Shown piece after piece: positions 1 to 12,689 of a DNA stretch of 64,000 bases. Each line of letters starts with the position of its first letter. Position 1 is the first letter of the stretch. Location: positions 620,673,000 through 620,736,999 of the forward strand of contig NC_064617.1 in the NCBI RefSeq assembly GCF_023898315.1, in the 5' to 3' direction. The position numbers were made by a program, and so were the translations under genes. The notes beneath the pieces are model-generated. The model did no database searches. It saw only the letters and a program-made list of their open reading frames with translations, and had not been told where the DNA came from. The stretch comes from Schistocerca nitens (lineage: Eukaryota > Arthropoda > Insecta > Orthoptera > Acrididae).

Positions 1-917
1 GGTGGAGAGGAAGGAGGAAACCAGAGGGTGGGGGGGATCAAGCCTGCGGACAATGTAAAGGATGCGGAGATGTTGGAGGAACAGGAGGAGGTGGGGGATG
101 GGGATCAGTTCATACAGGAGCCGTGTGGGGGAAGGAAGGCGGATACGGAAGGCAAGGCAGAGTGCATGGCGTTCAAGGATTTGGAAGGCCTTGTAAAAGT
201 GGGTGGGGGCGGAGATCCAGGCAATGCTGGCATAACAGAGGATAGGACGGATGAGGGATTTGTAGGTGTGGACGATGGTACAAGGATGCAATCCCCATGT
301 CCGGCCAGACAGGAGTTTCAGAAGGCGGAGGCGGGAATGGGCTTTCTGCTGGACAGTCTGGAGATGAGGGTCCAGCTGAGGTGTCGGTCGAGGGTGAGGC
401 GAAGGTATTTCAGGGTGGGGGTGAGCTGGATAGGGCGACCATAAAGGGTAAGGTAGAAATCATGGAGGCGAAAGGAGCGAGTGGTGCGGCCTATAATGAT
501 TGCCTGGGTTTTGGAGGGGTTGAGACAGAGGAACCACTGGTTACGCCAAGTGGTGAACTGGTTAAGGTGGGTTTGGAGGGTACGTTGAGACCGTTGAAGG
601 GTAGGATAGAGAGCCAGGAAGGCGGTGTCATCAGCATACTGGAGAAGGTGGACTGGTGGGGGTGGCTTGGGCATATCAGCTGTATACAAGAGATAAAGGA
701 GAGGGGAGAGGACAGAACCCTGGGGGACGCCAGCCGTGGGATAAAAGATACGGGAGTTGGTGTTGTGGAGGGTACATAGGAAGGACGGTGCGAGAGGAAG
801 GAAGCGACCAGACGGACAAAATTGATAGGCAGGGCGTGTTTAAAGAGGAGACCGGGATGCCATACACGGTCATAGGCATTTTGGAGGTCCTGGACTAGGG
901 CAGAGCGGGTCCCTATA
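1..917 (-). mobile_element. 5'-truncated non-LTR retrotransposon (Jockey group) reverse transcriptase fragment
   Basis: Read on the minus strand, 905-318 is open and encodes the palm of a LINE reverse transcriptase. A block NAYDRVWH (motif A region) is followed by AGVPQGSVLSPL (motif B) and then by LLQYADDTAFLALY (motif C, catalytic YADD). The following LNPSKTQAIIIG is the usual thumb-side block of Jockey-group elements. The frame breaks near 318 and the rest of the copy runs leftward towards base 1 and out of the window. Upstream of about 917 the similarity to LINE coding sequence stops, as expected for a 5'-truncated insertion. No intact ORF remains. Recognition is by motif only, so the clade is approximate. 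Confidence 0.8.
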
Positions 918-1406
918 TACGAAACCGGAGGGAGTGGCTATTGGCCGCTGTCTGCACGTGGCTTAGCGGTGGCGCCCTCGCTGCGCGGAATGGGCTGACC
1001 ACGTCCATTTGTTCTGCCGCGTGTTCGACTTCCGCGGCGGAAGGTACTACACTGAGAGATCTTAATAAACAGAGAGCCGAATCCTGAGCTTTGTTTAGAT
1101 CGAAACCTCTGCAAAAGTGACTTTCGCTGCTCTTCCATTGCGTGTGCTATCGGCAGTTCGTTACTATTGACCGTAGACAATCGGGATACAGGCAATGAGA
1201 CTCGCTCGTCCTTAATCGTTGTCACAAATATTTGTTTTTCAGAATGTTTCGCGAGCTAAAGGTGGTGGTTAGGATGGGACCTCAGAGCACAGCTTAAATA
1301 GCTGAGTGTGAAACGAGCAGCAAAGATGTTTACAGTCGTTTTCTCCATAATGTCTCGGTTATATCTTTTCTTCCAGGAGTGGCAGTCCCGCAAGTTTCGC
1401 AGGAGA
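918..1406. other. unassigned stretch, possible solo LTR
   Basis: A GC-rich block followed by AATAAA at 1064-1069 and a short tail ending near 1225 has the look of an old LTR. I find no target duplication or paired LTR, so this is only a suggestion. Confidence 0.2.
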
Positions 1407-1596
1407 ACTGGTTCAAATGGCTCTGAGCACTATGCGACCTACTGAGGTCATCAGTCGCCTAGAACTTAGAACTACTTAAATCTAACTAACCTAAGGATAT
1501 CACACACCATGCCCGAGGCAGGATTCGAACCTGCGACCGTAGCGGTCACGCGGTTCCAGATTGAAGCGCCTAGAACCACACGGCCACACCGGCCGG
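1407..1596 (-). mobile_element. tRNA-derived SINE (type I), full length
   Basis: On the minus strand this begins with a tRNA-like head carrying an A box (TGGCCGTGTGG) and a perfect B box (GGTTCGAATCC). The common tail follows, ending in GAGCCATTTGAACC. It is flanked by a 9-bp target duplication CGCAGGAGA at 1398-1406 and 1597-1605. The SINE would be transcribed by RNA polymerase III and mobilised by a LINE machinery. Related copies occur at 17025, 40665, 50883, 51041, 51722 and 59234. Confidence 0.9.
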
Positions 1597-1674
1597 CGCA
1601 GGAGATTGTGAAGTTACATAGACAGGAGACGAGGTACTGACGGAAGTGCACCTGTGAGGAGGGGCACTGCTTCG

Positions 1675-1738
1675 TGCTTGGGTAGCTCAGTTGGCAGAGT
1701 ACTTTCCCGCGAAAGGCAAAAGCCCGGTATTCCAGTTT
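1675..1738 (+). mobile_element. tRNA-derived SINE fragment (type II head)
   Basis: GGGTAGCTCAGTTGGCAGAG is a tRNA A-box half, followed by CCCGCGAAAGGC and a decayed B box. It matches the head of the SINE pieces at 34796-34857 and 41917. It is too degenerate for a real tRNA gene. Confidence 0.65.
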
Positions 1739-3127
1739 TTACCTTATAAGAAATTTCAGTCGTTTTTATAATACGCACCATTTTACCCTAATACATAGCG
1801 ATTTCAGAAGTGGGATCTAATAGCTAGACTTTAACTGCAGCTCACTTCATTATGAACGAGCAGTGGGACTGGCTTCATATATCCGACTCGTGATCGGTCG
1901 TGTTCACTTCCCATCACTCATCACACAAACCGTTAGCAACAGTAGCACGCACAGGAAAGGACGTGGACATCGTAAGTGCAACTTTACCAAACCTACAACC
2001 CCGTTTATTAGTTTTTCCGGCATCATTTTTTCGATAGATTCCTTAATTACGCTGTCCTAGAAACTCTGCACTTCCAACACGATACTGGCCTCTTCCAATT
2101 TCGTTCCATGATTATATTGCGAGCTGATACTGCAAATTCATGAAATAAGTACTCACTCTGTTGAACAATACGTTAGTTTAAATATATCATGAATTTCAGG
2201 CAGTTAATATTTCTTGACTCTATGGAGTACATTAGGTCAGATTATAAATTTTAACCCCAAGATACGACAGAATATAGGAAAGAGATAGTAAAATAGTCAA
2301 AGTAAGAACTACCACCTTTCTCCTGGCAGATTTTCCTAATAAAGCAAGCCAGTAGTCATTTTAGTCCCTGCAGTAGGTTTTGATGTTATTTCAAACTAAT
2401 TATTTTGTGGGTATTTCGATTAAAATGGTACAGATGAAACAATCGCGTCATAAAATTTCATATCTGAAACGCTTTGTCACCTTAAATGAAGTTCGTTCAA
2501 GACATGTGCAGTTTTGCCAACAATCTTGTCCATGCTTCTTAACAGCCAATAAATCGGACGCTGGTTTCAGAATAGCACGTGCTTTTTTTGTAGATGATCC
2601 AAGTTATGAAACTCCCAGACCACGACCTCAGGAGAGAGCGTTTAGAAATTGTGTTTGTTATATGTGACCAATATCATACGTATATCAGAATGAATTTAAC
2701 CTTGAATAACAGAGAAAGAGTACAGTATTCTTTATTCAAAAACCTAACTATGAGAAATCTATGAGACACATTTCAAAAGCAAATACGAAATGTAATTCTC
2801 GGCAGTGTTCGAGCAGTAAAGAAAACGTAGAACTAGATTACCCAATTGATTTGTTTGTGTGATTCTGATATAAGCATTAAAATAATAATTGATTCTTACT
2901 GCGCAACTCTTATGGACCAGCATCGAGAAAACTTTGGCTTTAACTGACACAGAATATTTTAAAAAATCGGCCAAGTGGAAGTAGGATTGGCGCTCTATAA
3001 GTTCTGCAAAAATTTAAATGCCTATGTAGATACTTCATTCTTGCGGGAAATCGAGAATCTCGATATCTATGGTTGCAAGATATCGGCCCCTGAAACAAAA
3101 GGAGTTTGATACGATGTAAATACAGAT
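1739..3127. other. intronic sequence without recognised feature
   Basis: AT-rich sequence. Short open frames are present, for example at 2380-2667, but none shows a recognisable domain. Confidence 0.5.
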
Positions 3128-3800
3128 TACCAATTTTCGGATTATTTTTTCTTTTCTTTTACTGCGACACCTTGCTTGCTTCTTGCCAAATTTCATCTTT
3201 CTATGTCAAAGGGAAGTACCCTATAAATTTTGATGAGTTACTATATGAGCATCAAAATATGTGACATACATGGCCGTATCTTTTGACTGCTTAACTATTT
3301 TACACCGCCAAGGGACCGTTGATCATAACATGGGAGATAAATATGAACTTGATTAGTCTATCCGTTCTTGAGGAAAGGGGATCTTAACAGAAGGACGGAC
3401 GGACAGACAGACAGACAGACAGACAGGAGGATAAGAAATGACTAAGAAATTTCATTTTGGTTTGATATTATGAGAGATCAACAATTTTCGAATTTTGTCT
3501 TTTACTTGTACTATCCAAACTTCCTTATTGCCAAACTTTATGATTCTATGTCAATGAGAAGTCCCCTATAGATTTCGATGAGTTATTTGTGATTATCGAA
3601 ATATATGACATAAATGGCCGTAACTTCTTGTCGCATTCACTTAGAAGCTTCCATATTTTACACCGCCCAGGGACGGTAGACCTTAACACGTGTCACAAAT
3701 GTCGGCTTCATTCATCTACCCGATGCTGCGGAAAAGGGTTTTTAACAGTCGGACAGACACAAAGACAACATTCGGACGACCGTTTCTCTAAAGCTTCTGT
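3128..3800. repeat. two diverged tandem copies of a ~348-bp repeat with an AGAC microsatellite
   Basis: The blocks starting near 3128 and 3477 align over about 300 bp. Shared landmarks in order are CAATTTTCG, TTGCCAAA, TTCTATGTCAA, a CCCTATA block, ATGGCCGTA and TTTTACACCGCC. The first copy ends in (GGAC)n(AGAC)n at about 3392-3426; the second ends in the decayed GGACAGACACAAAGAC. No coding potential is seen. Confidence 0.7.
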
Positions 3801-4206
3801 TTGTACGAACTGACGCATGAAACCCTCAAAATGTCACCTTTTAACATGATATTACACAAACCACGTAGGTGATATAAGTGATATTAACTAAGAAATTTCG
3901 TATTCACCAGGGGGTATCCTCTCAATGCTCCAATTTCTCAAAATTAAAGAAATTTGTGACCTAAAACAAAGTTTCAGTTAAGTTAAGAGGGCCGTTTGTT
4001 ATATTTCTGAAGTCTACTGCAGGAGCGGAAACAGGTGATTGGTAACATATGGGGTAACACGAATTTACCTCAGAAGGGTAATCATCGAATAATAAAGGCA
4101 TTCTAGACTTTAAAATCCAGTGTTTTATTGTGAAATTCTGAAATCTTCTCTTCGACCTCGACATTCATAGTGGGACAGGAACTGGGGAGATGTTTCCGTA
4201 GCGTAC

Positions 4207-4404
4207 CTTGAAATTGCGTCCCGTCTCCCAGGTGACCAGCTGGAGGGCGATGTCTGGGCACACCTCGGTGTCGTCAGTCGCTCCGGAGTCCAGGATGTCG
4301 GCGTCGCACTCCCAGTCCCTATCTGCGATGTGCGCGTACGCTCCAGCCGGTGACGCGTGTGTGATGCGCGCGGTAGTCACCACGCCCGTGGCCTTACCCG
4401 TGTC
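4207..4404 (-). CDS. alkaline phosphatase, internal exon (HASPAG / ADRDW block)
   Basis: This exon encodes 66 residues on the minus strand, from an acceptor reading CCCTCAG to a donor reading AAG|GTACGC, in phase 0 at both ends. It contains GVVTTARITHASPAGAYAH and then ADRDWECDAD. In animal alkaline phosphatases the His and Ser of HASPAG take part in metal binding, and the Arg of the following block binds phosphate. Further on, CPDIALQL carries the Cys before the conserved DIA block, and the exon ends in NFK, after which the family continues with a GGGR block. These enzymes are zinc/magnesium phosphomonoesterases; in insects many are GPI-anchored in gut or tubule membranes. Membrane attachment cannot be judged here because the C-terminus is absent. 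The exon shows no stops or frameshifts and is far more GC-rich than the flanking intron. Confidence 0.92.
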
Positions 4405-5427
4405 CTGAGGGCCACATATGACGACGTCGTCAGTTACGTATAAAAACACAGTACGGACATGTGGTTACATGATGCCACGGTGCCTGTGTGAAGCAGAATC
4501 CACAAACATTGCAAAAGCTGCAGAGAATAATCCACTTGGCGTTGGACTTTCCTGTAGGGTAGGAGGGGGCAAAGGTGCGCACTTAAAGAGTTTTCTATGT
4601 TTCCCTTCTGTTTTTCTTGTTACATGGCAAGGCAAATTGTACACAATACAACTAGGATCATACTTTACATACTAAATTATTTCAAGAGTGCTCGTATGAA
4701 ATATTAAACATTTATTAAAAAAAGTGTTATAAATGAAGAAAATGAATCTTTGTCCAAGGCCTAGGATAAACATCCTGTTGTTCTAGGGCAAAATTCAACC
4801 AAAAACATTGTTACAATTATAACAGACTCCAGGAGAATTACAGGTGCTCCCATTATTAACTTGTACAATTTTTACTGCATAAATAATCGCAATCATCTTC
4901 AACAGCAATGCCTCCATCTTCGTGGGCGTATTAAAGATCAAATCATGACGCCAACAGATCACTAATTTAAGTACAAAACGTTGTAAGTCAAAGAAACACA
5001 TGGTATTATTATTATTATTATTATTTGGCCTTCTCTTGCCGCAGTTTTCCGCAGTTTTCCCTGTAAGGTCTGTATTCCTGTTTCATCTTTATTATAGGCT
5101 CGATGGAGCGAAAACCTCTATTTAGACTGCAAAGTTTCGGAGATAATGAAGAAAGTACCATTTGTGCTTTACTGAACCCGGAGCGATATCGGTTGCATCA
5201 AACTTAAGTCACGACGAACGATGACTGAGCGACGTATTCACCAGATACTAGGGGTTTATTTTGTATATGGGTGGTTTGCGGCATCTTTCGGCACACTGAT
5301 ATATAAAAATGTGGAAGTTTTTAAACGTAATGTCACAGAACAATCGAGAATGATACAGTGTTCCGCCAACTCAGTCTCCCGTATCTCAGGAAGTACACTC
5401 TTGAAGCGCTCCATAACCGTGCTAGTC
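4405..5427. other. intronic sequence with a short ATT repeat
   Basis: Nothing coding is recognised. A short (TTA)n run lies at about 5003-5024. Confidence 0.5.
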
Positions 5428-6211
5428 ACGCCAGTAGAGATTTTGGGTATTAATCGAAGATTTTTGGTAATTTGCCTTTTTGCTGAACGTAGCTGTTGCT
5501 TGCTTGAGTAGTGGTCTGCTTTAAGTCTTTCATGTAATCTAGGTTTATTATAGTCCAGCCTTTTTGCTGCATTTATAATGAGAGATCCGTTTTCTCTTTG
5601 CTTCTTTGCTCTCTAACGTTTTAGAAGACAATGTCGTGGAAGACGTTTTTCCTTGTACCTTCTGTAACACGAAGCTGAACAAGTTTTATTAATTTTGAAT
5701 CAATCTTTGTGAAATAGCAAGCTATAAATTAAATACGTTAAATAAACCTACACGTTCAGTATTAAAACCGGACAAAGAAAAGACAAACGTTTTCGGGCAA
5801 AGGTACGCATACGGTCATTAGCTCCAACTTGTCCATGGGACCGTTGCTCCCTGGCGCTGATTTCTGAACTTGTGGTATCAGCTGCTATACATGGCAACAT
5901 GTTAAACTAACGGATAAGCATAAAGTTTGAGTTACGCAGAAAGCTGGACGTTAATATTTCCTTGGATGGTGGCCACTGATTCTAATGTGGCATGCATACA
6001 CGAACTCTTGAGTCTGAGATATTATGTAGCGAGCGAACAATTGTTGAGAGTAGTGTGACGCAGCCTGGCGTGAAGAGAAGCCGCGCGTTAGGGAAGGTCG
6101 CAGCCTGCCCTGACCGTGTAATTGACGCCAGCAGAGATTTTTGGTATTAATCAAAGATTTCTGGTAATTTGCCTTTTCGCTGCACGTAGTTGTTGCTTGC
6201 TTGCGTACTGG
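5428..6211 (+). repeat. pair of ~87-bp direct repeats about 697 bp apart
   Basis: 5428-5514 and 6125-6211 are clearly the same sequence with about 10 differences; both start ACGCCAG and pass through GGTATTAATC, GGTAATTTGCCTTTT and TGTTGCTTGCTTG. The interval does not encode anything I recognise. It could be a dispersed repeat present twice, or the ends of a decayed LTR-type element. Confidence 0.6.
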
Positions 6212-9200
6212 AGGGATTTTGTCAAATGTGTGTATGCATACCCTGAGACTAATAACACTGAGACTAATATTCGTACTTTTGCAGTGGCCAGATACGTGAT
6301 CAGTGATTACAGAAATTGTGGAATATTTAAATTTTTCAAACTGTCCACGGAAAAGAAAGGTCTAAGTAAAGTTTGTCAATGAATGAATGTTCATTTTCAG
6401 AATATAATAAACTAAATGATTTTTATTGATTCCTTTCAATTTTACACCACTGAAGAATTGTTGAGCAGACCACTCCTGATCATTCAATTTCTATATAAAA
6501 AAAACATAGGAGTAGTTGCATCAGCAGTTGTAACCATGCATTGCATTCTGCATGGCTCGCAGTATATCTTTTGAATAATTTTAGATTGTTGCTGGACGTT
6601 CAGTTGCAGCGACAAGACGAGGTAAGTTGTCTGTCGCGTGAAGGAGCACTGCAGTATAATTGTTAGGAGACGTTAGAGAATATTTTAAAATTGGCAGTCA
6701 GATATCAGAGGGCTGATATTTCATGATTTGTAGGAGGAGTAATTGATTTCCCTTTTCGTTCTCTGTTAGAACACTTACATCAGATAGTAGGATGTTCTAG
6801 AAAATGTTTGAATACTGACATATCTGAATAATTTATAAGAAAATGAAACACCTACAGCCATACTTATGTTGTTATTGTGTAGCTACTAATTTCGGCGCTC
6901 CAGCGCACCTTCTTCAGGTCAACGACTGGTTCCCGCAGGCTACCTGTAACTGTGATGTCTCTCCAACCATCAACTGACAATAGATGGTTGGAGAGTTTTG
7001 AGACAGCGGATCTAAGCCGCATTAGAGGCTGTAAGACCTGAATATGTGTCGAGAAACAGAATACCGTTCTGATATCTGTCGAGATACAAATAGTACCCCC
7101 ACACAGAATTGTACCAACATGCATAAAAACGTTTGAGCTCCTGTGTAAAATGTTGAGCAAATAATCCTTAATAGGTACTGTTTTCTATACCTCTATCCTG
7201 CACACACTGTCTGTTATTAATAGTGTATATGTCTGATATAAATTCACACTGGTTGCCATCTGGGAATCTTCACTAAGAAGACTTAGCCTTACTAAAAGTA
7301 TCTTTGCCAACAATTTGTTAGTTTTACTTCATAAACAAGTCCTTCACATTTTGAACAGTTTTTCATGGCAACCGTTCGTATACAGGATGTAAAGGAAAAT
7401 CTTTCCAATCATTTGGGGTCTGCTCCTCCTTCCAAATCATACAGAAAATTTCGCGAAAGCAGTTTATAAAATTAAATTTTTTGAACCTCCTAAAATCCAC
7501 GTCAGGATTCAAAATGAAATTATTGTCTATGTCACCCACATAGCATATATCCAAAACATTATTTGTTCCTGTTGTCTACAACAGATATGAATTGTGGGTT
7601 TCACAAAAACGAGGACAGTACATAATTCTTATCTAAGCGCTATAGTTTAAGGAAATTGTTTCGATCCATACGGTACAGCTATACTAATGCCTATAGAATA
7701 CTACACAATTAGTTTATTAATGAAACAGTACAGCAGCAAAAATTATGGTCAAAACATTGTAATTGATAGATCTGGTAATTAGAGCATCACTAATCAGGAC
7801 CATTAATAGACTGGTAGGGCTGACCACTGAAAGATGATCTGGATATCCACCTAAACGATATCATAATAATGTTCCAGTGTGAACTAGGACTATTGAAACA
7901 CCATAGAGACGGGAATTTATGAGTATTTACTAAATTTGTTCAGTACTGTAGTCTCCTCGGAGGAAAGCCTTCATGGATTTCACAGCTTAATAACGATAAT
8001 AGTAATAACAGCTGTTTCAAACAGTAGTGTACTGTAAGAGGGTTGTTACACTAGGTTTTGTATTTGTTTCCATCACTTGTTTCTGTAAACAGTATGGTGT
8101 CATGGAGGCGAAGAAGTACAATAGCGTTAACCGAATCATCGTTAATCATTATGTTGTATAATCACACTTCTCTCTTACTGTTATTTGGTACGCAGTTACT
8201 CCGACTTACATATCTATAGTGCCCAACACGTCCCGCTGACTTTTTGTGCTTATACCACGCAGAGTCAACGCAGAGAAACATTGAACTGCCCTGTTCTAAC
8301 ATGTACCTTTCAGGGTCATAGAGGGTGATCAAATGTTTTCAATCCTATTCTGTCAGTACCTTTCTATGTCTTTGTGAACAATCAAATGTTTCCAATCATG
8401 ATACTGACACATTTCACCCAATTTGTATTATTAAGAAGACTGTAGGCTGAATACTCGATGCGAAAGTTACATGGAAATGGTCCCACACGTAAGTGATCCG
8501 CTAGTGACATTTAATCATGTTTGTATATCTCCTTGACCAGAAAAGAATAAAGGATCAGCATCCAATTGGGTAAATAATGGATGACATTCCTGTAACCTAG
8601 TTTACATTCTCACCAGATTCAGTTTGAATTCACACCGCGTCCGACGCTTGTCTGACGTAACCGGCTGTGGCCACAAAGAAGTCCAACCTACAGTGAGACC
8701 TCGTGGTAGAGTGACGTGTTATTAGCGTGGAGTGTTGTATAAGATTTGCACCAGTTTTTTTGGCTCGTTGGGATTTGAACTAAAAGGGTGTCCGGGAACA
8801 TGCTTTTTGGCCATGTGGTATGCAGTCGCAGAGCACATTTGAACACCCAACATTCTATACGTACCATTTCCTTCCAAATTAATTTTAGTCCCTCTAATGG
8901 CCCTACATCCATGCCAGAATATTACACTACAAGCGCCTTATCATGTAACAGTGATCAACAGACGGCGTTGGTGTTAGCTCCTATGCTCTTTCATTCCAAA
9001 AGTGCTTGACAATCAGCGTTGAAATTACACCAGTTTAAGTGCGAACTTAACATTTTCCGTATTGTTCTATTGTGGGCACGCTTCCCCTACGGAAAAAACA
9101 AAATGATACTAGTTATGTCTCAACGTTGCTTATCTGTGTAAGTTATATTTCATAATGCTCGAGTTAAAGGGGCAGAATGTACTACGAGCTGTGGGAAAAT

Positions 9201-10579
9201 AGTTCCAGAAAAATCTGAAAAGATACAGGTAGGAATGTTATTTATATACTGTCAGGTTACAATTTTGTCGGGAATAGGTTTGATTCTGACACGACCGGGA
9301 AACAACGTAGAATGTACGTATTAAAGCATTAAAGCACTTGCAATGGAGCTGTACCTAGCGTAACAAGAAACTCTTTCTAAACATATCGAAACTAAAGTAA
9401 TAACCTTTCCCATTTCAACTTAACTGCAGGTCCCGAATTAAGAACAAATTTATTTGAGACTTCTCTATGCAAAATAAAACTATTCAAGGCACATTTCTTA
9501 TGGGTTTAATGGAATTACTGCTAGTGTCAAGGCGGCACAGTAATAAATATGACGAACCTGAGGACAGCCTTCGTCAGTCAGGTGTAATATATGATTCCTG
9601 ATGGAAGTGGTAGTCATTCCACAGACATTGATAAACGTATTTTGTGTTTCAAGGAAAGAAAATTCTAACATTAATCAATAAACCGAAGGTGTGTCAAGTG
9701 CCGTGCCATGATAATAGAGGTGTTTCAAACAACTGCAGAAATTCTGAGGACTATATTCTACTGGCATCGCAACTTATAATGCCTGCACCAAGGGAAGAGA
9801 GTCATTACAGTAGAAGTAAGTCTTCTACAGAATACCTCAGCTGTGTACTTAATATTTGTCGCTTATTCAAAACAATTTACGTATAATTTCCACAGACCAT
9901 AGTTAAAGAAATTCAGTATAGAATGATAGTTTTTAAATTCTTCTTAAATCTGTCATTTGAAAGATCAAAATCAGATACTTGTAAGAAATGTGAGTCTTTG
10001 CACCTTGAGGTGAAAGGACACGCACCAGACAACAGAAAAGGTCATAAAAACACTGTAACTGCATCACAGGAAACAAGAAAGTGCAACGAAAAACATAAAG
10101 AATGATACGACCTCTTCAGCTATGCCTGGAAACAACACCTGTACATTAGCAGACCGAAAAAAATTTTTATGACTGTGACAGTGGCCTCCGAAGCTTAAGG
10201 TTGCAATGCTACATGCATTGTTTCTTTCATCACTTACACATTTGGCGTGGTCTACATACGCCAGCTTTCATTTACGATTTTTGTGTTCACTCTTATGACA
10301 GCACTGATGCAGTAATCTGTTTCTAACGTGAGGGTGAAGGATTTCATGGAGCTAGTAATATTGCTTCATGCCTATTCCATGTCCTGAATTGCACATAGAG
10401 TACTTTTAATGTAGCTAGCAGCAAAAGTAAACTTATGGTTGGGTTTGACAGCTTTTGTGCACAAAACAAAAACCGTGTACTTTTATATACGTACACGGTC
10501 GTAATGTCTTGTGGCCTGTTTAATTGTACAGGTCGTAAGTATCTGATTTCAGGTCACAGTTTTTTATCTTGTGATTTGA
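6212..10579. other. intronic sequence without recognised feature
   Basis: AT-rich intron. No transposase, RT or SINE motif was found on either strand. A short perfect hairpin lies at 6959-6995. Confidence 0.45.
6959..6995. repeat. perfect 13-bp inverted repeat (hairpin)
   Basis: Arms CTCTCCAACCATC at 6959-6971 and GATGGTTGGAGAG at 6983-6995 enclose an 11-base loop. There is no T-run or known regulatory context. Confidence 0.8.
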
Positions 10580-10921
10580 CATTTTGTCTTAATAGAAAAG
10601 TGCAAGAAGGTAATCAAGCGCTGGGTACATGATGATTTACAAGAAGAAATTACTCGAACACGTCCTCCTTTACCATTCAACAGAATGAAGGAAAAGGAAT
10701 TTATTGACTTCCGGGCTGCTGCTGATGAAGTCATCACCACAACAAAACTATACATCAGTTCTGCTGCACAAATTAAAATTACGTCACCTGGAATAGTCGG
10801 CATCAAAGGGACATTCAGTGACACGGAACGATGGGAAGGTGTAAACATCCTAAAGAAAGGCGAAACTGTTGATGATTTAATTCACATACAGATTGCAGTA
10901 GTAGAAAATATTCCACGATAG
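10580..10921 (+). CDS. unrecognised open reading frame, possible terminal exon or fragment of an unidentified gene
   Basis: The frame is open from 10580 to a TAG at 10919-10921 (113 codons). If it is an exon, the likely start is 10596, just after a pyrimidine-rich ACATTTTGTCTTAATAG that looks like a splice acceptor; the first ATG inside is 10685. The peptide is well mixed and soluble-looking, with WVHDDLQEEI early, RPPLPFNRMKEKEFIDF in the middle, and GIVGIKGTFSDTERWEG and VDDLIHIQIAVVENIPR near the end. It has no signal peptide or membrane segment, and no family is recognised. It lies inside an alkaline phosphatase intron on the opposite strand. No AATAAA is seen just downstream. It may be an exon of a nested gene, a retrocopy fragment or part of an unfamiliar transposon. 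Confidence 0.4.
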   Translation, partial: HFVLIEKCKKVIKRWVHDDLQEEITRTRPPLPFNRMKEKEFIDFRAAADEVITTTKLYISSAAQIKITSPGIVGIKGTFSDTERWEGVNILKKGETVDDLIHIQIAVVENIPR

Positions 10922-12689
10922 TACGCTAAAAATGGGAATTGCTTTCTATAGTACCCTTTATACAACATTATCATCATCAGTTTTTCCTAATGAGTAATGA
11001 TACTGCCCACTGACGATTATTGTTTCGTATTGTGCACAAGTTTTAAGCCATTTATATTAGGTCGCGTTTTGTCAGTAGTTGTAGCATGATATCTTCGTTG
11101 GACTTCGTCCAATTAGCCCAGATAAGTTAACGTGCAATACACGTTCTGCTCTCTCGATTTTAATTTCCTTTTTCTGGACAACTGTGCTCAATTTTCTTGG
11201 AACTTCCTGTATAATATATAATTCCTGGAGGACAGTAAATGTTTAGTAGTTTAAAAACATACGTGCTTGTTTTGCATGTCATACAGTATTGTTTTTTGTT
11301 ATATCTCAAAATATTACTTTCGGTCCTTAGCACGTTTAAAACTCCAGTTCATAATTTGTACACGTGACGCCGCCTGGTTCAGCTGGTACGCAGGGAACGC
11401 AGATCATCATGATGTGGTGTGATTGTGCCAAAGTTGCTTTACTTGAACCGAAGATGAGTTTCAAGTTCAGTTTTATACGTTTTTCGGTAAGGAAAGCTCA
11501 TGTACATTGTTTTAAATATAGCTTATAATAGTAAAAGTATAAGCCAACTATAAATGTGATTTTCCCTCTAAGCCTCACGTGCTAATTATGTTTCGAGCTC
11601 TCTCGAGATTTTATATGTGCTACCAATTTTATAGTCAGTGGTCGAATGATTTTACGATATACGATGATATATGAAGTTGGAGTTTCTTTATGAGTTTCTT
11701 TGTGTGGGTTCGTGTGGCCTATGCCAAGAATCCATGGGCATGGTCTTCCACCTCCGTAATATATGAATGCTGTCAGTATCTGCTCCGAATTGTATTTAGG
11801 GTGAAGGGAGTTCCTGATAGCCGAGTTTTTGTGTTCCATGATCAGTAGATGGTGTTTCCCTCACTCTTCGTACAGTCGTGTTGCACATGTGGGAGTCGCT
11901 GGAAATTAATGTTACTGTAACACTGGCGCTATATGTCAGTAACTAAATATGCATCCCTACCCCCCCCCCCCCCCCCCCAGGTGGCATCAGGTTTGCGTAG
12001 CTAACATATGTATATATGATTCATGTTCTATATGAAAAGCTTCTTGAAAAATTTATGTGTCTAAACTGTATGCAACACGCGTTGAATATATCAGTTTTAT
12101 CCAGAATATAGAGTTCGGCTACGTTAGTTATCCTTAATAGTCATGTCCATTATTCAAGTACCGGTATGGAGTTTATCATTTTCGAAGTATTGAAACTGAC
12201 TGCATGCCTTTCCTTTTTACTTCAGTTATTAAATATCAAAGTTTGAAATACGTTTCGAGATTTTGAGGCATGGGTTAGTGAAGTATGGAATTTAATGTTT
12301 CCTTACGCATCACATTAGAAGCTCACATCACACTAATTTCAGGCGATGTTTGCTGGCATTAGTGCCACAGCCCTAACTGAAGGTGAGTTGAGAAATGGGA
12401 GCAGATGTAGATACGTACGAAAGGACGTGTTACGTTTTATGGAAACCGATAGATGAGTCGATAATCAGCAGTGAGCATGTGAGTTTAAATTTCATTTCAA
12501 GAAGAAGTTATTATTCATTACAGAACGTATCAGTATCTGATTCAGAACTGTAGTTATGTCTAGTGTAATAGAAGACATAGAAAATTTCTCAGTGTTTCAG
12601 TTCACGCCCCTCAAAACACATATTTTTGTCAAAACTCTCTAGGGAGCGTAATGCAGCTTACTGGTAAAGGAAATAAACTTGATTCCAAT
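10922..12689. other. intronic sequence with a C19 homopolymer
   Basis: Nothing coding is recognised. An uninterrupted run of 19 C lies at 11960-11978. Confidence 0.5.

Noticed and set aside
28..779. long open frames on the plus strand at the window start
   Set aside because: Gly/Glu-rich antisense shadows of the LINE reverse transcriptase on the minus strand.
918..1250. solo LTR
   Set aside because: AATAAA and the composition are suggestive, but no terminal dinucleotides, duplication or second copy could be found in the window.
1676..1738. possible tRNA gene
   Set aside because: The A box is good but the B box is decayed, there is no acceptor stem, and the sequence matches SINE heads elsewhere in the window.
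3392..3426. CRISPR-like repeats
   Set aside because: The AGAC repeats are a simple microsatellite without spacers; the host is a eukaryote.
6880..7010. structured non-coding RNA around the 6959 hairpin
   Set aside because: Only one hairpin, with no promoter or conservation evidence.
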